From Flavobacterium sp. (GTDB taxonomy: Bacteria; Bacteroidota; Bacteroidia; Flavobacteriales; Flavobacteriaceae): DNA of 64,000 nucleotides. Shown here piece by piece: positions 39,066 through 48,931 of this stretch (its first letter is position 1; each line of letters begins with the position of its first letter). The notes below the pieces were generated by a model. That model was given only the letters and a program-made list of their open reading frames with translations, did not search any database and was not told the origin of the DNA. Location of the stretch: the NCBI GenBank assembly GCA_012837155.1, contig CP051546.1, forward strand, positions 1,095,075-1,159,074, given 5' to 3'. A program made the position numbers and the translations under genes.

Positions 39066-41201
39066 TTACTCTTCCATTAAAATCTCCAAAATACTAATCG
39101 CAAGCCTCGCTTATTTTTGTTCCAGGACCAAAAACGGCAACCGCTCCAGCATCGAATAAAAATTGGTAATCTTGAGCAGGAATCACGCCGCCCACGATGA
39201 CCATAATGTCTTCGCGACCGTATTTTTTGAGTTCCTTGATGACTTGTGGAACCAATGTTTTATGTCCCCGCCGCGAGTGAGGAAACGCCAAGAATATGCA
39301 CGTCGTTTTCTACGGCTTGCTTGGCGGCTTCGGCCGGAGTTTGAAAAAGAGGGCCTATATCGACATCAAAACCTAAATCGGCATAACCCGTAGCCACCAC
39401 TTTGGCACCACGATCGTGTCCGTCTTGTCCCATTTTGGCAATCATAATTCTAGGGCGACGCCCGTCTTTTTGGGCAAATTCGTCGGCTAGTTGTTTTGCT
39501 TTATCAAAGCTTTCATCGTTTTTCATTTCTTTGCTATACACGCCACTAAAGGATTTAATTTGTGCTTTATATCTTCCGAAAAACCGTTTCTAAGGCATGG
39601 CTAATTTCGCCGAGAGTCGCTCTGTTTCTAGCGGCTTCAACGGCTAATTCCAGTAAATTACCTTCGCCAGTTTGAGCACAAAGGGTTAGTTTTTTAAGGG
39701 ATTGTTTTACTTTTTTCTGTATCACGAGATGCTTTTATTCTTTCTAATTGTTCGATTTGTTGTTTGCGCACCATTTGGTTATCGACATCCAATATCTGTA
39801 ACGGATCTTCTTTTTTTAATCTGTATTTGTTGACACCAACAATAATTTCTTGGTTGCTATCAATTCGCGCTTGTTTTCTGGCAGCGGCTTCTTCGATACG
39901 AAGTTTCGGAATTCCAGATTCAATGGCTTTGGTCATTCCGCCTAATTCTTCTACTTCTTCGATGAGTTTCCAAGCATTTTGGGCAATTTCATGGGTTAAA
40001 CTTTCTACATAAAAGCTGCCTGCCCAAGGGTCGACAGTTTTGGTAATCTTTGTTTCTTCTTGTAAAAATAGTTGAGTATTTCTAGCAATTCTAGCCGAAA
40101 AATCTGTTGGTAAAGCAATGGCTTCGTCAAGTGCGTTGGTGTGCAAGGATTGTGTTCCGCCAAAAAACTGCTGCTGCAGCTTCGATAGTGGTTCGTGCCA
40201 CGTTATTAAAAGGATCTTGCATGGTCAAGCTCCAGCCCGAAGTTTGGCAATGGGTTCTTAGCGCAAGGGATTTATCGTCTTTTGGGTTGAATGGTTTGAC
40301 TAATTTTGCCCAAATCATCCGCCCAGCGCGGAGCTTGGCGATTTCCATAAAATGGTTCATCCCAATTCCCCAAAAAAACGATAGGCGAGGAGCGAAGTCG
40401 TCGATTTTCATTCCCGTTGCCAATCCGGTTCGGATGTATTCTAAACCATCGGCAAGCGTGTAAGCCAACTCAATATCGGCTGTGCCTCCCGCTTCTTGAA
40501 TATGATAACCCGAAATAGAAATCGAGTTGAATTTAGGCATTCGTTTACTGGTAAATTCAAAAATATCGGCAACAATTTTCATCGATTGCGCCGGTGGATA
40601 AATGTAAGTATTTCGAACCATAAATTCTTTCAGAATGTCATTTTGAATCGTACCCGAAAGTTGTTCGGGTTTTACGCCTTGCTCTTCGGCAGCGACAATA
40701 TAAAAAGCCATAATGGGTAAAACCGCTCCGTTCATGGTCATCGAAACCGACATTTCGTCGAGCGGAATCTGATTGAATAATACTTTCATATCTTCGACCG
40801 AATCGATGGCTACACCTGCTTTTCCAACATCGCCTACCACCCGTTCGTGATCTGAATCATAGCCGCGGTGCGTAGGCAAATCAAAAGCGATCGAAAGTCC
40901 TTTTTGTCCCGCAGCAAGGTTTCTTCTATAAAAGGCGTTGCTTTCTTCGGCGGGTCGAAAATCCTGCATATTGGCGAATGGTCCAGGGGCGACGAACGTA
41001 CATTGTGGCATAAGGACCGCGTAAATTTGGCGCAAAGCCAGCTCCAAAATCAAGATGTTCGAGGGTTTCGATATCTTGCTCAGAATAGGATTTTTTTAAT
41101 TCGATGCCTTCGGCTGTGAGAAAGTTTTTTGCTGCTAATTTCTCGTCTCTCACTTCTAATTTTTGGCTGTCTAATTTAATATGTTGCAAATTTTTCCGCA
41201 T
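39066..41201 (-). CDS. mutB: Methylmalonyl-CoA mutase large subunit, many frame breaks
   Basis: This adenosylcobalamin enzyme converts succinyl-CoA and methylmalonyl-CoA. The N-terminal part ([25 protein letters not shown]) and TIM-barrel ([40 protein letters not shown]) bind the CoA ester. The C-terminal B12 domain has the cobalt-ligand motif DGHDRG in [16 protein letters not shown], then [16 protein letters not shown]. At least five one-base breaks cut it into pieces; the restored product is about 710 residues, normal for the family. The start at 41201 overlaps the stop of the preceding gene (TGATG). mutA lies just upstream, the usual heterodimer arrangement. Confidence 0.92.
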
Positions 41202-41657
41202 CACTTTTCTATGATTTTGAAAGTCCATTTAGTGTCTGAATAGTTTAGATTGACGCCTTCGAGAAACCGAGCGCTAATGGTCATGCCTGAACCAAGGGTA
41301 AAAAGCAAAAAAAGACCAATTGCTTCCGCCAGACGCCAGCACTAGGCTAGTTCCTACTGTTGCGAGTCCTACAATTTCAAACACAGTTTTGATTGTTGCC
41401 AGAGTTTTGGGTTGTTTTTTCATGCTTTTTAAGCTGTCTATTTTTATAGATTGATTGTCAACGACAAGGGTTAAACTGTCTGAAAATTTTAGATTTCCAA
41501 TATGTTTTTTGCCGTCTAATGTTCTTATTTTTACTCGTTGGTTTTCTTCAAAAACAATTATTTTTCCAGTTTTGACATTAGTGATTTCAACCGTTTTTTG
41601 TTGTGCAAAAGCGGTTGTTGCGATTAAAAATAACACTAAATAAATTGAGAATTTCAT
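41201..41657 (-). CDS. Hypothetical secreted protein between mutA and mutB, one frame break
   Basis: I do not recognise the family. It has a signal peptide ([19 protein letters not shown]), then a basic beta-rich region ([16 protein letters not shown], which recalls LSm-like or small barrel folds) and a hydrophobic stretch ([20 protein letters not shown]). One base in a run near 41304 shifts the frame; repair extends it through [10 protein letters not shown] to a TGA at 41201-41203 that overlaps the mutB start. About 152 residues. Its place inside the mutase operon is likely incidental but conserved coupling is possible. Confidence 0.65.
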
Positions 41658-41672
41658 GACACCTGTTTTTAA

Positions 41673-43036
41673 TTATTTCTCCTCTTTCATTCTGTCGTAT
41701 TCTATTGGTTCCGCTAAACGCTTTTCGATTAGGGGTGTAATTAAGGTTTTTCTTGGTTTTATTTTCACGAATGGAAACAGTTCTAGTTCTCCCTTCATGC
41801 AATCATTTTTGTTGGGATATTTGTTAATTCCTAGGAGGATTTCCTTTCCGGTATGAAATAATTCTTGCTCTTTATGAGCACTTTCTTGAATTTTTTATTG
41901 ATAATTCCTTCGTTAAGCTGTTTTAAGAAACCGCCATTAATTTCAATATCCTTGAATAAAGTTAAGGGCTTTTTCAGCTAATTGATGGGTTAAACTTTCT
42001 ATATAATAGCTTCCGTCAGCAGGATTATTAACTTTATCAAAATAACTTTCGTGTTTAAGAATCAGCAATTGATTTCTCGCAATTCTATCGCCAAATTCAT
42101 TGTCTTTATGGTACAAAGCATCGTAAGGCAAATTGGCAATAGCATCGGCTCCGCCAAGAATCGCACTCATACATTCGGTTGTGGTACGCAACATATTCAC
42201 GTTATAATCGTAAATTGTTTTGTTGCGTTTGGTGGGCGAAACTAGTAAATGGCAATCTAAATTATGATTGTATTCTTTAGCAATTAGGTTAAAAAGAAGG
42301 CGTAAGGCACGAAGTTTAGCTATTTCGAAAAAGTAGTTTGTTCCTACTGAAACTTCAAAAACGATAGGCTTATTTATTGTCGAAATTCGGTTGAAATATT
42401 CGTTGGCGTGCGCTACACTATAAGCAATTTGTTGCACCATATTGGCACCAGCATTTTGATACAAGCCAGTATTAATGCTGATAAAAGAAATAGTTGCTGT
42501 CGCTGTTGCTATTAAATTCAACGTATCAAAATTGTTTTTTCTTTGGTTGTAAACCAGTTTCCTTCTTTGGCTAATTGCCCAATTGGATCGAGATTACAGA
42601 ATATTTTAGCGTTTTTCTGCTGGGCAATTGCGTCAACTTTTTTTACGAAATCGATAGAGAGAAAGGTTAAATTTAAGTATACCGTTACGGTCTCTAAAGG
42701 AATATTTTCGAATAGTTTGTCAATATTAATTTTTTCGTCTTTAATGGTAAAACGAATGCTTTCGGCACCTCGACGGATGCTATCTTTGGCTCGCAGAATG
42801 GATTTTTCGAGGTCGTGAACAAAGATATTTTGGCAAATTTTGAATTCGGTTGCTTTCGTATTTACGTTTGCAATTCCTTGAAATTCATCTTTGTGATAAA
42901 AAGGTTTTACTTGAATATTTTCGGGCGAATTCCAAATTAAAGTTTCGGCATAATCGGCGCCATTGAGTTCAAATTGGATTCGTTGTTTCCATTGTTTGGA
43001 GGAAATGGGGGCAAAATCATCGAACAGATTTTTCAT
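41673..43036 (-). CDS. mutA: Methylmalonyl-CoA mutase small subunit, about three frame breaks
   Basis: This is the B12-free partner of the large subunit. It begins MKNLFDDFAPISSKQWKQRI and ETLIWNSPENIQVKPFY, and has NAGANMVQQIAYSVAHANEY, FEVSVGTNYFFEIAKLRALR and DGSYYIESLTHQLAEKA. Frame breaks near 42520, 41955 and 41893 are repairable by single bases. The C-terminus then runs on as HTGKEILLGINKYPN and ends EYDRMKEEK at 41673. About 455 residues. It lies just upstream of the hypothetical protein and mutB. Confidence 0.88.
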
Positions 43037-43173
43037 TTACGGTTTTCATTACGGTTTGAATGTGATTTTGGAATTTTATTTTGCATTGGGCAACTACTTA
43101 AGTGATAGCTATGGTATAATGTTGCATTTTGAAATCTGATAAAATGATATAAGTCTTTGATTATAAATAGACT

Positions 43174-43204
43174 TTGTTACTATTCACTCGTTTGACTTTA
43201 TGAT
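43174..43204. repeat. Dispersed 31-base repeat, copy 2
   Basis: TGTTACTATTCACTCGTTTG and the bases after it match, inverted, the sequence at 18930-18961. It lies in the gap between mutA and the DivIC-like gene. The rest of this 183-base gap shows nothing else. Confidence 0.5.
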
Positions 43205-43219
43205 ATTAAAATTTTCGAC

Positions 43220-43552
43220 TTACTTTCGACTATCTTTTTCAATGGTATCGCCTTCAAATTCGATTAAATAAATGTCTTCACTGTCTTTTTTCATATAGTA
43301 TTTTTCCCGAGCATATTTTTCTATTTGCTCTGGGTTTTTGAGTTGTTTGATTTTCTCCTGATCTTTCTTAATTTCTTCCTGATAGTATTTTTTGTTGTTC
43401 TCAAGTTCGTCGATTTGTTTGTTTAAAATACGATGATCAAAATACGAATAGTTGTCTAGGAAAATCATCCAAGTCGAAAAAAACAACAAAACCCAAATGT
43501 ATTTGTTGCTTATAAATTTAAACCAAGATTTGTCTTTATAGGATTTTAGCAT
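43220..43552 (-). CDS. DivIC/FtsB-type septum formation protein
   Basis: The 110-residue single-pass inner-membrane protein has a short cytoplasmic N-terminus, one membrane segment (YIWVLLFFSTWMIFL) and a coiled coil (ILNKQIDELENNKKYYQEEI), followed by PEQIEKYAREKYYMKKDSED. The last block is typical of FtsB/DivIC, which join FtsL and FtsQ/DivIB in the division complex. Frame intact. It follows the uridine kinase gene. Confidence 0.87.
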   Translation of the reverse strand: MLKSYKDKSWFKFISNKYIWVLLFFSTWMIFLDNYSYFDHRILNKQIDELENNKKYYQEEIKKDQEKIKQLKNPEQIEKYAREKYYMKKDSEDIYLIEFEGDTIEKDSRK

Positions 43553-43641
43553 TTAATTAGTTGTTGTTTTAGCAAAATTTTGAATTGAGATGACAGCAGA
43601 AATTTGCTTCAAATACTTACGGTTATAAAATTACAATAAAT

Positions 43642-44250
43642 TTATAAAATACGTTGATTTATTACGGCACGAACTACGTCGATGGCGACGGTGTTGTATT
43701 TATCGTTTGGAATAATGATGTCGGCAAATGCTTTTGTCGATTCTATAAATTGCTGATGCATAGGTTTTAATGTGGTTTGGTAACGGGTTAAAACTTCCTT
43801 CATATCGCGCCCACGTTCTTCTATATCGCGTTTTAATCGTCGAATTAATCGCTCGTCAGAATCGGCGTGAACAAATATTTTTATGTCAAATAATTTGCGA
43901 AGTTCAGCATTAGAAAGGATAAGAATTCCTTCGACAATCATTACTTTTCGAGGATGCGTCAGTAGAGTATCCTTGGTTCTGTTGTGTGTTGCGAAGGAAT
44001 AAACGGGCTGATTTATGGTTTTTCCAGCCTTGAGTTCTTTGAGATGCGCAACCAATAAATCAAAATCTATTGCGTTTGGATGGTCAAAATTTGTTTTTGA
44101 GCGCTCTTCATAACTCGGATTTGTAGATTCTTTATAGTAGGAATCCTGAGCAATAATGCCAACTTCGGTAGGGGGTAATTCGCTCATTATTTGATGAACC
44201 ACTGTCGTTTTTCCGCTTCCTGTTCCACCTGCGATTCCAATTATTAGCAT
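43642..44250 (-). CDS. udk: Uridine kinase
   Basis: It phosphorylates uridine and cytidine in pyrimidine salvage. The P-loop is GIAGGTGSGKTTVVHQI. DSYYKE, NFDHPNAIDFDLL and IKIFVHADSDERLIRRLKRD are also present. The start at 44250 (MLIIGIAGG) fits the family; the open frame extends six residues further to 44268. About 202 residues, intact. Confidence 0.94.
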   Translation of the reverse strand: MLIIGIAGGTGSGKTTVVHQIMSELPPTEVGIIAQDSYYKESTNPSYEERSKTNFDHPNAIDFDLLVAHLKELKAGKTINQPVYSFATHNRTKDTLLTHPRKVMIVEGILILSNAELRKLFDIKIFVHADSDERLIRRLKRDIEERGRDMKEVLTRYQTTLKPMHQQFIESTKAFADIIIPNDKYNTVAIDVVRAVINQRIL

Positions 44251-44354
44251 AAAATAGTCGTGTTGCATTTTTATTGAAACAAAAATAAGGATTTATCTTT
44301 TTAGATGGACGAATTATTCTGCATATCTTAGGGGGTTTTGCCAGCAGTTGAAAC

Positions 44355-44386
44355 GAAAAAAGCCGAACATTTCTGTTCGACTTTTT
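44355..44386 (-). terminator. Terminator of tRNA-Pro
   Basis: GCCGAACA and TGTTCGAC form a stem around TTTC, with A-rich sequence on one side and T-rich on the other. On the minus strand it directly follows the tRNA. Confidence 0.75.
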
Positions 44387-44387
44387 G

Positions 44388-44462
44388 TCGGGGTGGCAGG
44401 ATTCGAACCTGCGGCCTCCTGCTCCCAAAGCAGGCGCGATAACCGAGCTACGCTACACCCCG
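44388..44462 (-). tRNA. tRNA-Pro (anticodon TGG)
   Basis: On the minus strand the acceptor arm CGGGGTG pairs with CACCCCG and the discriminator base is A. The D arm is in GCGTAGCTCGGTTATCGC. The anticodon stem-loop CTGCTTTGGGAGCAG carries TGG, and the T loop is GGTTCGAATCC. 75 bases; the CCA end is not encoded. Confidence 0.95.
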
Positions 44463-44584
44463 AAAGCGGTTGCAAATATAAAACTAATTTTGGGTTTTGC
44501 AAGTGATACCATCGAATTGAATGCGATTATTTTTAAATCACTAAATACAATGGTTTTTAGGTCTAAAGATTTTAATAAAAAACA

Positions 44585-44592
44585 TACATTTG
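44585..44592 (+). promoter_or_regulatory. -7 promoter element of trxB
   Basis: TACATTTG is an exact match to the Bacteroidetes TAnnTTTG element and lies 32 bases before the trxB ATG. The -33 region is less clear. Confidence 0.6.
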
Positions 44593-44624
44593 CACTTATT
44601 AAAAAGCAAAAAATAGATTTAAAT

Positions 44625-45632
44625 ATGCCTACTACAATCGAAAAAATTAAATGCCTTATTATAGGCTCTGGTCCAGCGGGTTATACAGCTGCCATTTATG
44701 CTGCTAGAGCTAATATGAATCCAGTTTTGTACCAAGGAATGCAGCCAGGAGGGCAGCTTACAACCACTAATGAAGTGGAAAATTTTCCGGGTTATGTTGA
44801 TGGCGTGTCAGGGCCAGAAATGATGATACAATTGCAAGCTCAAGCGCAACGTTTTGGCGCAGACATACGTGATGGCTGGGCTACCAAAGTAAATTTTGGA
44901 GAAGAGGTTCATAAGGTATGGATTAATGATAGCATCGAATTGCATTGCGAAACTGTAATTATTTCGACGGGTGCATCGGCTAAATATTTAGGATTGCCTT
45001 CAGAGCAACATTATTTAAAAATGGGTGGTGGTGTTTCGGCCTGCGCTGTTTGCGATGGTTTTTTCTATAAAAATCAAGAGGTGGTCATTGTAGGAGCGGG
45101 AGATTCTGCTTGTGAGGAAGCTCATTATTTGTCTAAAATGTGTTCTAAAGTTACCATGCTCGTGCGAAGTGAGAAATTTAGAGCCTCAAAAATAATGGAA
45201 GCTCGTGTTCGTAAAACCGAGAATATTAGCATTTTAATGCACCACGATACGGTTGAGGTTTTGGGTGATGGACAAGTGGTTACAGGAGTAAAAGTAAAAA
45301 ACAAAACTACTGGAGCTGTTTTTGATATTCCTGCAACGGGTTTCTTTGCTGCTATTGGTCATAAACCCAACACAGAGATTTTTGCAGACTACCTCACTCT
45401 TGATGAAACGGGCTATATTGTGAATATTCCGGGAACTTCAAAAACTAATGTTGCTGGTGTTTTTGTTGCTGGTGATGCTGCGGATCATGTATATCGTCAG
45501 GCGATTACGGCTGCGGGAACAGGATGTATGGCGGCTTTAGATGCCGAAAGATTTTTAGCTTCAAAGAATAATCTGAAAGATAATTTGAACAATAAAAGCC
45601 TCAATTTTAATACGATTGAGTTTTTTTTGTGA
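44625..45632 (+). CDS. trxB: Thioredoxin-disulfide reductase TrxB
   Basis: This NADPH- and FAD-dependent enzyme reduces thioredoxin in the cytoplasm. The FAD motif is CLIIGSGPAGYTAAIYAARA, the redox-active pair is in SACAVCDGFF, the NADPH motif is VIVGAGDSACEEAHYLS, and GVFVAGDAADHVYRQAITAA closes the FAD site. The start at 44625 (MPTTIEKIK) follows the promoter element; the open frame upstream runs through the tRNA and is not coding. 335 residues with a longer C-terminal tail (SKNNLKDNLNNKSLNF) than usual. Confidence 0.95.
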   Translation: MPTTIEKIKCLIIGSGPAGYTAAIYAARANMNPVLYQGMQPGGQLTTTNEVENFPGYVDGVSGPEMMIQLQAQAQRFGADIRDGWATKVNFGEEVHKVWINDSIELHCETVIISTGASAKYLGLPSEQHYLKMGGGVSACAVCDGFFYKNQEVVIVGAGDSACEEAHYLSKMCSKVTMLVRSEKFRASKIMEARVRKTENISILMHHDTVEVLGDGQVVTGVKVKNKTTGAVFDIPATGFFAAIGHKPNTEIFADYLTLDETGYIVNIPGTSKTNVAGVFVAGDAADHVYRQAITAAGTGCMAALDAERFLASKNNLKDNLNNKSLNFNTIEFFL

Positions 45633-45728
45633 TGGTATATTACCAGATATTTTTGTAAATAGATACGATTGCTTATGCCATCACTTCAAAAAATAATTTC
45701 TTGATTTGATGTCGAAATTTCAAATCCA

Positions 45729-45891
45729 TTACCGACTTCTTTTACAGAATAAATGAAGAATTTTGGGGGTAAAAAGCTTGGGAGGATTCATCTTTTCAGC
45801 GATGTCTTTTATGGTATTCTTTCGTTTCTTATGGATTCTGTGGCATAAAATAGCGCACACGAATTGCATATTTACAGGTTCTTGAAAACAT
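45729..45891 (-). pseudogene. Rrf2-family regulator remnant
   Basis: The beginning MFSRTCKYAIRV is the typical start of Rrf2/NsrR/IscR-type regulators. After a stop and frame change near 45830 comes IKDIAEKMNPPKLFTPKIL, which matches the recognition-helix region of the same family. The rest (wing, cluster cysteines) is not recognisable. The remnant lies downstream of nrdG and close to ric; regulators of this family often control such nitric oxide and iron-sulfur repair genes. Confidence 0.7.
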
Positions 45892-45913
45892 TTTTGGTAT
45901 TTAAAAATTAGTT

Positions 45914-46629
45914 TTATTCTCTTAAAACAACTTTTATAGTGGGTGTCGATAATTTTTCGCAATCAATTTTGTTGTGAGATTGTTCTAATTTCGAGAGGGT
46001 TTTTACATTATTTCTGAAATATTGAATGTAATAATTGCCCGCATAATTCTTGGTTTCCAAATAGTCAATCATTTCCCGTAAGTCTTCTTCAGATAGCAAA
46101 TTAGAATGATAAGTCGTTCGAATTTCAAAAGGAATTTCAGCTTTAGAATCAAGTCTAATGTTTTTTTCGAAAGAATCATACAAATTCGATTGGGTAATGG
46201 ATTGAAATTTGATTTTGGGGATTTAAAATCCAAGGCAATATAATTAATCAATTTTTGACTTAACAATTGTTGCATTACGTTTGGAGAGCTTCCGTTGGTG
46301 TCAATTTTTACTAAAAACCCCATTTTTTTTACTTCAATAATTAACGAAATAATAGTTTTATGCAAGACACATTCGCCACCACTAAAAACTACAGCATCCA
46401 GCAAGTTTTTTCGAGTATGTAAAAAGGAAACTATATTTTCGAAAGAAAGACTTCCTTTTCCGAGTACAATTTCGGGGTTGTAGCAATACAAACAACGCAT
46501 ATTGCAACCTGCAAACCAAAGAATGCAGGCTGATTTATGCGGATAATCCAATAAAGTGAAAGGCGTTAAGCTATAAATGGGCTTACTAGCATTTTCCTTC
46601 GGTAAAATGAGTGCGTTGTTTGTGTTCAC
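45914..46629 (-). CDS. nrdG: Anaerobic ribonucleotide reductase activating protein NrdG, one frame break
   Basis: This radical SAM enzyme makes the glycyl radical on NrdD. The cluster motif is CNMRCLYC, with TLLDYPHKSACILWFAGCN before it and DAVVFSGGECVLH after it. A base change near 46220 splits the frame; repair joins IALDFKSPKIKFQ to LYDSFEKNIRL and the C-terminal TYHSNLLSEEDLREMIDYLE. The likely start is the GTG at 46629 (MNTNNALILPKE), which overlaps the end of the small NrdD C-terminal frame; a TTG at 46641 is also possible. About 238 residues. Confidence 0.88.
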
Positions 46630-46750
46630 CTTTCTTGCCAATATTAAAACTTTCTACGGGTCTGTGATAGCCCATTACGCGTGTGTACACAAGGCATTTG
46701 GTTCTCAAATGCTCGTTTTGTTCTAGGATGGGATTTGTTTTTGTTTTCAT
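46586..46750 (-). CDS. Small frame encoding the NrdD glycyl-radical C-terminus
   Basis: A 54-residue frame starting at the ATG at 46750 holds KCLVYTRVMGYHRPVESFN and GKKGEHKQRTHF. This matches the C-terminal tail of class III ribonucleotide reductases, where the RVxGY glycine carries the radical. The main nrdD frame stops at 46817 without this tail. It is either a separate gene (split NrdD) or the end of nrdD, cut off by two one-base errors in A-runs near 46821 and 46753. It overlaps the nrdG start. Confidence 0.6.
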   Translation of the reverse strand: MKTKTNPILEQNEHLRTKCLVYTRVMGYHRPVESFNIGKKGEHKQRTHFTEGKC

Positions 46751-46758
46751 GATTTTTT

Positions 46759-46819
46759 GTTTAAGATTTCAAGTTCTGAAAAATTTAAAGTTTCTGTGGC
46801 GTTTAGTTGCTCAACTTTA
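46759..46819. repeat. Heptamer-type repeat between nrdD body and glycyl-radical frame
   Basis: TTTAAGATTTCAAGTTC, AAATTTAAAGTTTC and TTAGTTGCTCAACTTTAA belong to the same intergenic family seen at 10, 6911 and 25459, including the GTTGCTCAAC core. Here it separates two parts of what is one protein in other bacteria. Confidence 0.5.
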
Positions 46820-48910
46820 ATTTTTTTCTTTTTCTATTAATTCGGCATCACATTTTGGGCAATATTCGTGTTCGCCATTCAAATAGCCATGAACGGGACA
46901 AACGCTAAACACGGGCGTTACCGTGATATAAGGCAATCTGAAATTCGATACCACTTTTTTGACAAACTGTTTGCAGGCTTCTGGCGAGCTCATTTTTTTC
47001 GCTCATATACAAGTGCAAAACTGTTCCTCCGGTATATTTGCATTGCAATTCGTCTTGTAAAATCAAGGCTTCAAAAGGATCTTCGGTATAATCAACCGGA
47101 ATTTGCGAACTATTGGTGTAATAAATGTTATCCTCTTGTCCGGCTTGGATGATATTTGGGAAGCGTTTTTGTCTTCTTTGGCAAAACGATAGGTTGTCCC
47201 TTCGGCTGGCGTGGCTTCGAGATTGTATAAATTTCCGGTTGTTGATTGAAATTCTTTCATTCGACCCCGAATATGTTCTAAAACTTCCGAGGCAAAATCA
47301 ATTCCCGTTGAAGAAGTTACCGTGTCTTGTTTTTCGCTAAAATTCACAATCATTTCGTTGATTCCGTTTACACCAATAGTCGAAAAGTGGTTTCTGAAAT
47401 GTTCTAAATAACGTTTGGTGTAAGGATACAAACCCCGATCATACATTTCCTGAATGAACACCCGTTTTTTCTCTAAAGTCGATTTAGAAATGTATAATAA
47501 TTTGTCTAATTGTTTGAATAATTCTTCCTTATTTCCTCGATATAAATAACCCAACCGAGCCATATTGATGGTTACAACACCAATGCTTCCCGTCATTTCG
47601 GCACTACCAAAAAGACCATTGCCACGTTTCAACAATTCACGCAAATCGAGTTGCAAACGACAACACATAGAGCGAACGGCATTGGGTTTATAAGCACTTT
47701 CGTTTTCTACTTTATTGCCATTTTCATCTAATTTGTATTGGCTTCCAATAAAATTTTGGAAATAAGAAGAACCAATTTTAGCGGTATTTTCGAAAAGTAG
47801 ATTGGTGTTTTCGCCGTCCCAATCAAATGCTTCGGTAATATTTACCGTTGGAATCGGGAAAGTAAAAGGTTGTCCATTTGCATCGCCTTCGGTCATTACG
47901 GTATAATAGGCTTTATTGATGAGGTTCATTTCCTTTTGAAAATGTTCGTAACGCAAATCGGTCAGTTTTGCAGCTCCACGTTCTTGTGCTTTGACTAAAA
48001 GGTCGGGATTGAAATTATTTTCGAAAAAGTGAAGGTCATTTTTCGTTGGAATTTGGGTTTTCAAATCTTCGGGAACTACCCAATCTAGGGTAATATTCGT
48101 AAAAGGAGATTGTCCCCAACGTGCTGGAACATTTAAATTATAAACAAAACTTCGGATGGCTTTCAGTACATCATCAAACGATAAATTGTCCTTAAAAACA
48201 TAAGGAGCTAAATAGGTGTCGAATGAACTGAAAGCTTGAGCACCAGCCCATTCGCTTTGTAAAATTCCCAAGAAATTTGCCATTTGCCCCAGAGCTTCCC
48301 TAAAATGTGATGGTGCTTTGCTTTCGACACGACCACGAATTCCGTTGAAAACCTTCGTTCAGCAAACCCGTAAACTCCAACCCGCACAATAGCCTGTTAA
48401 ACAATCTAAATCGTGAATGTGAATGTCGCCGTTTCGGTGTGCATACCCTTCTTCTTTGGTGTAAACCTTGTCGAGCCAATAATTAGCAATGATTTTTCCG
48501 GCCACGTTATTTACTAAACCGGCATTAGAATAAGAGGTGTTTGCATTGGCATTGATGCGCCAATCGGTTTGTTCGATATATTCGGCAATGGTTTGTGAAC
48601 TGTCAACATAAGTGGTATCTTCGTTGATGCCTTCAATATGTTCCCGCTGCAATTTTCGAGTGTGACGGTACAACATAAAGGAGCGCATCACTTCGAAATA
48701 TTGTTTTTCGAAGAGACTTTTTTCGATTAAATCCTGAATTTCTTCGACCGCCCAAGTTTCTTTAGATTGCAATCCTTTCATAACATCTTCAAAAACGCTT
48801 TCATCATATACTAGGGTAGCACTTTTGAAACTTTTTGCAATAGCATCTTCAATTTTAAAACCTTCAAACGGTTTATAATCTCCGTTTCTTTTGATAACGT
48901 ATTTTTCCAT
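46817..48910 (-). CDS. nrdD: Anaerobic ribonucleoside-triphosphate reductase NrdD (main body), about three frame breaks
   Basis: This class III enzyme makes deoxyribonucleotides without oxygen. An N-terminal ATP-cone (YVIKRNGDYKPFEGFKIEDA) is followed by the catalytic barrel (HRNGDIHIHDLDCLTGYCAG, FKDNLSFDDVLKAIRSFVYN, MARLGYLYRGNKEEL). A C-terminal zinc site follows (CPVHGYLNGEHEYCPKCDAE). Frame breaks near 48355, 47160 and 47000 are repaired by single bases. The glycyl-radical tail is missing from this frame and is found in the small frame at 46586-46750. nrdD starts 21 bases after the ric stop and is probably in the same operon. Confidence 0.9.
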
Positions 48911-48931
48911 GGGATTTACTTGTTTTGCTGT

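Noticed and set aside
44385-44624. N-terminal extension of thioredoxin reductase starting at 44385.
   Set aside because: That part lies on the antisense of tRNA-Pro and has no family similarity; a promoter element and ATG at 44625 fit better.
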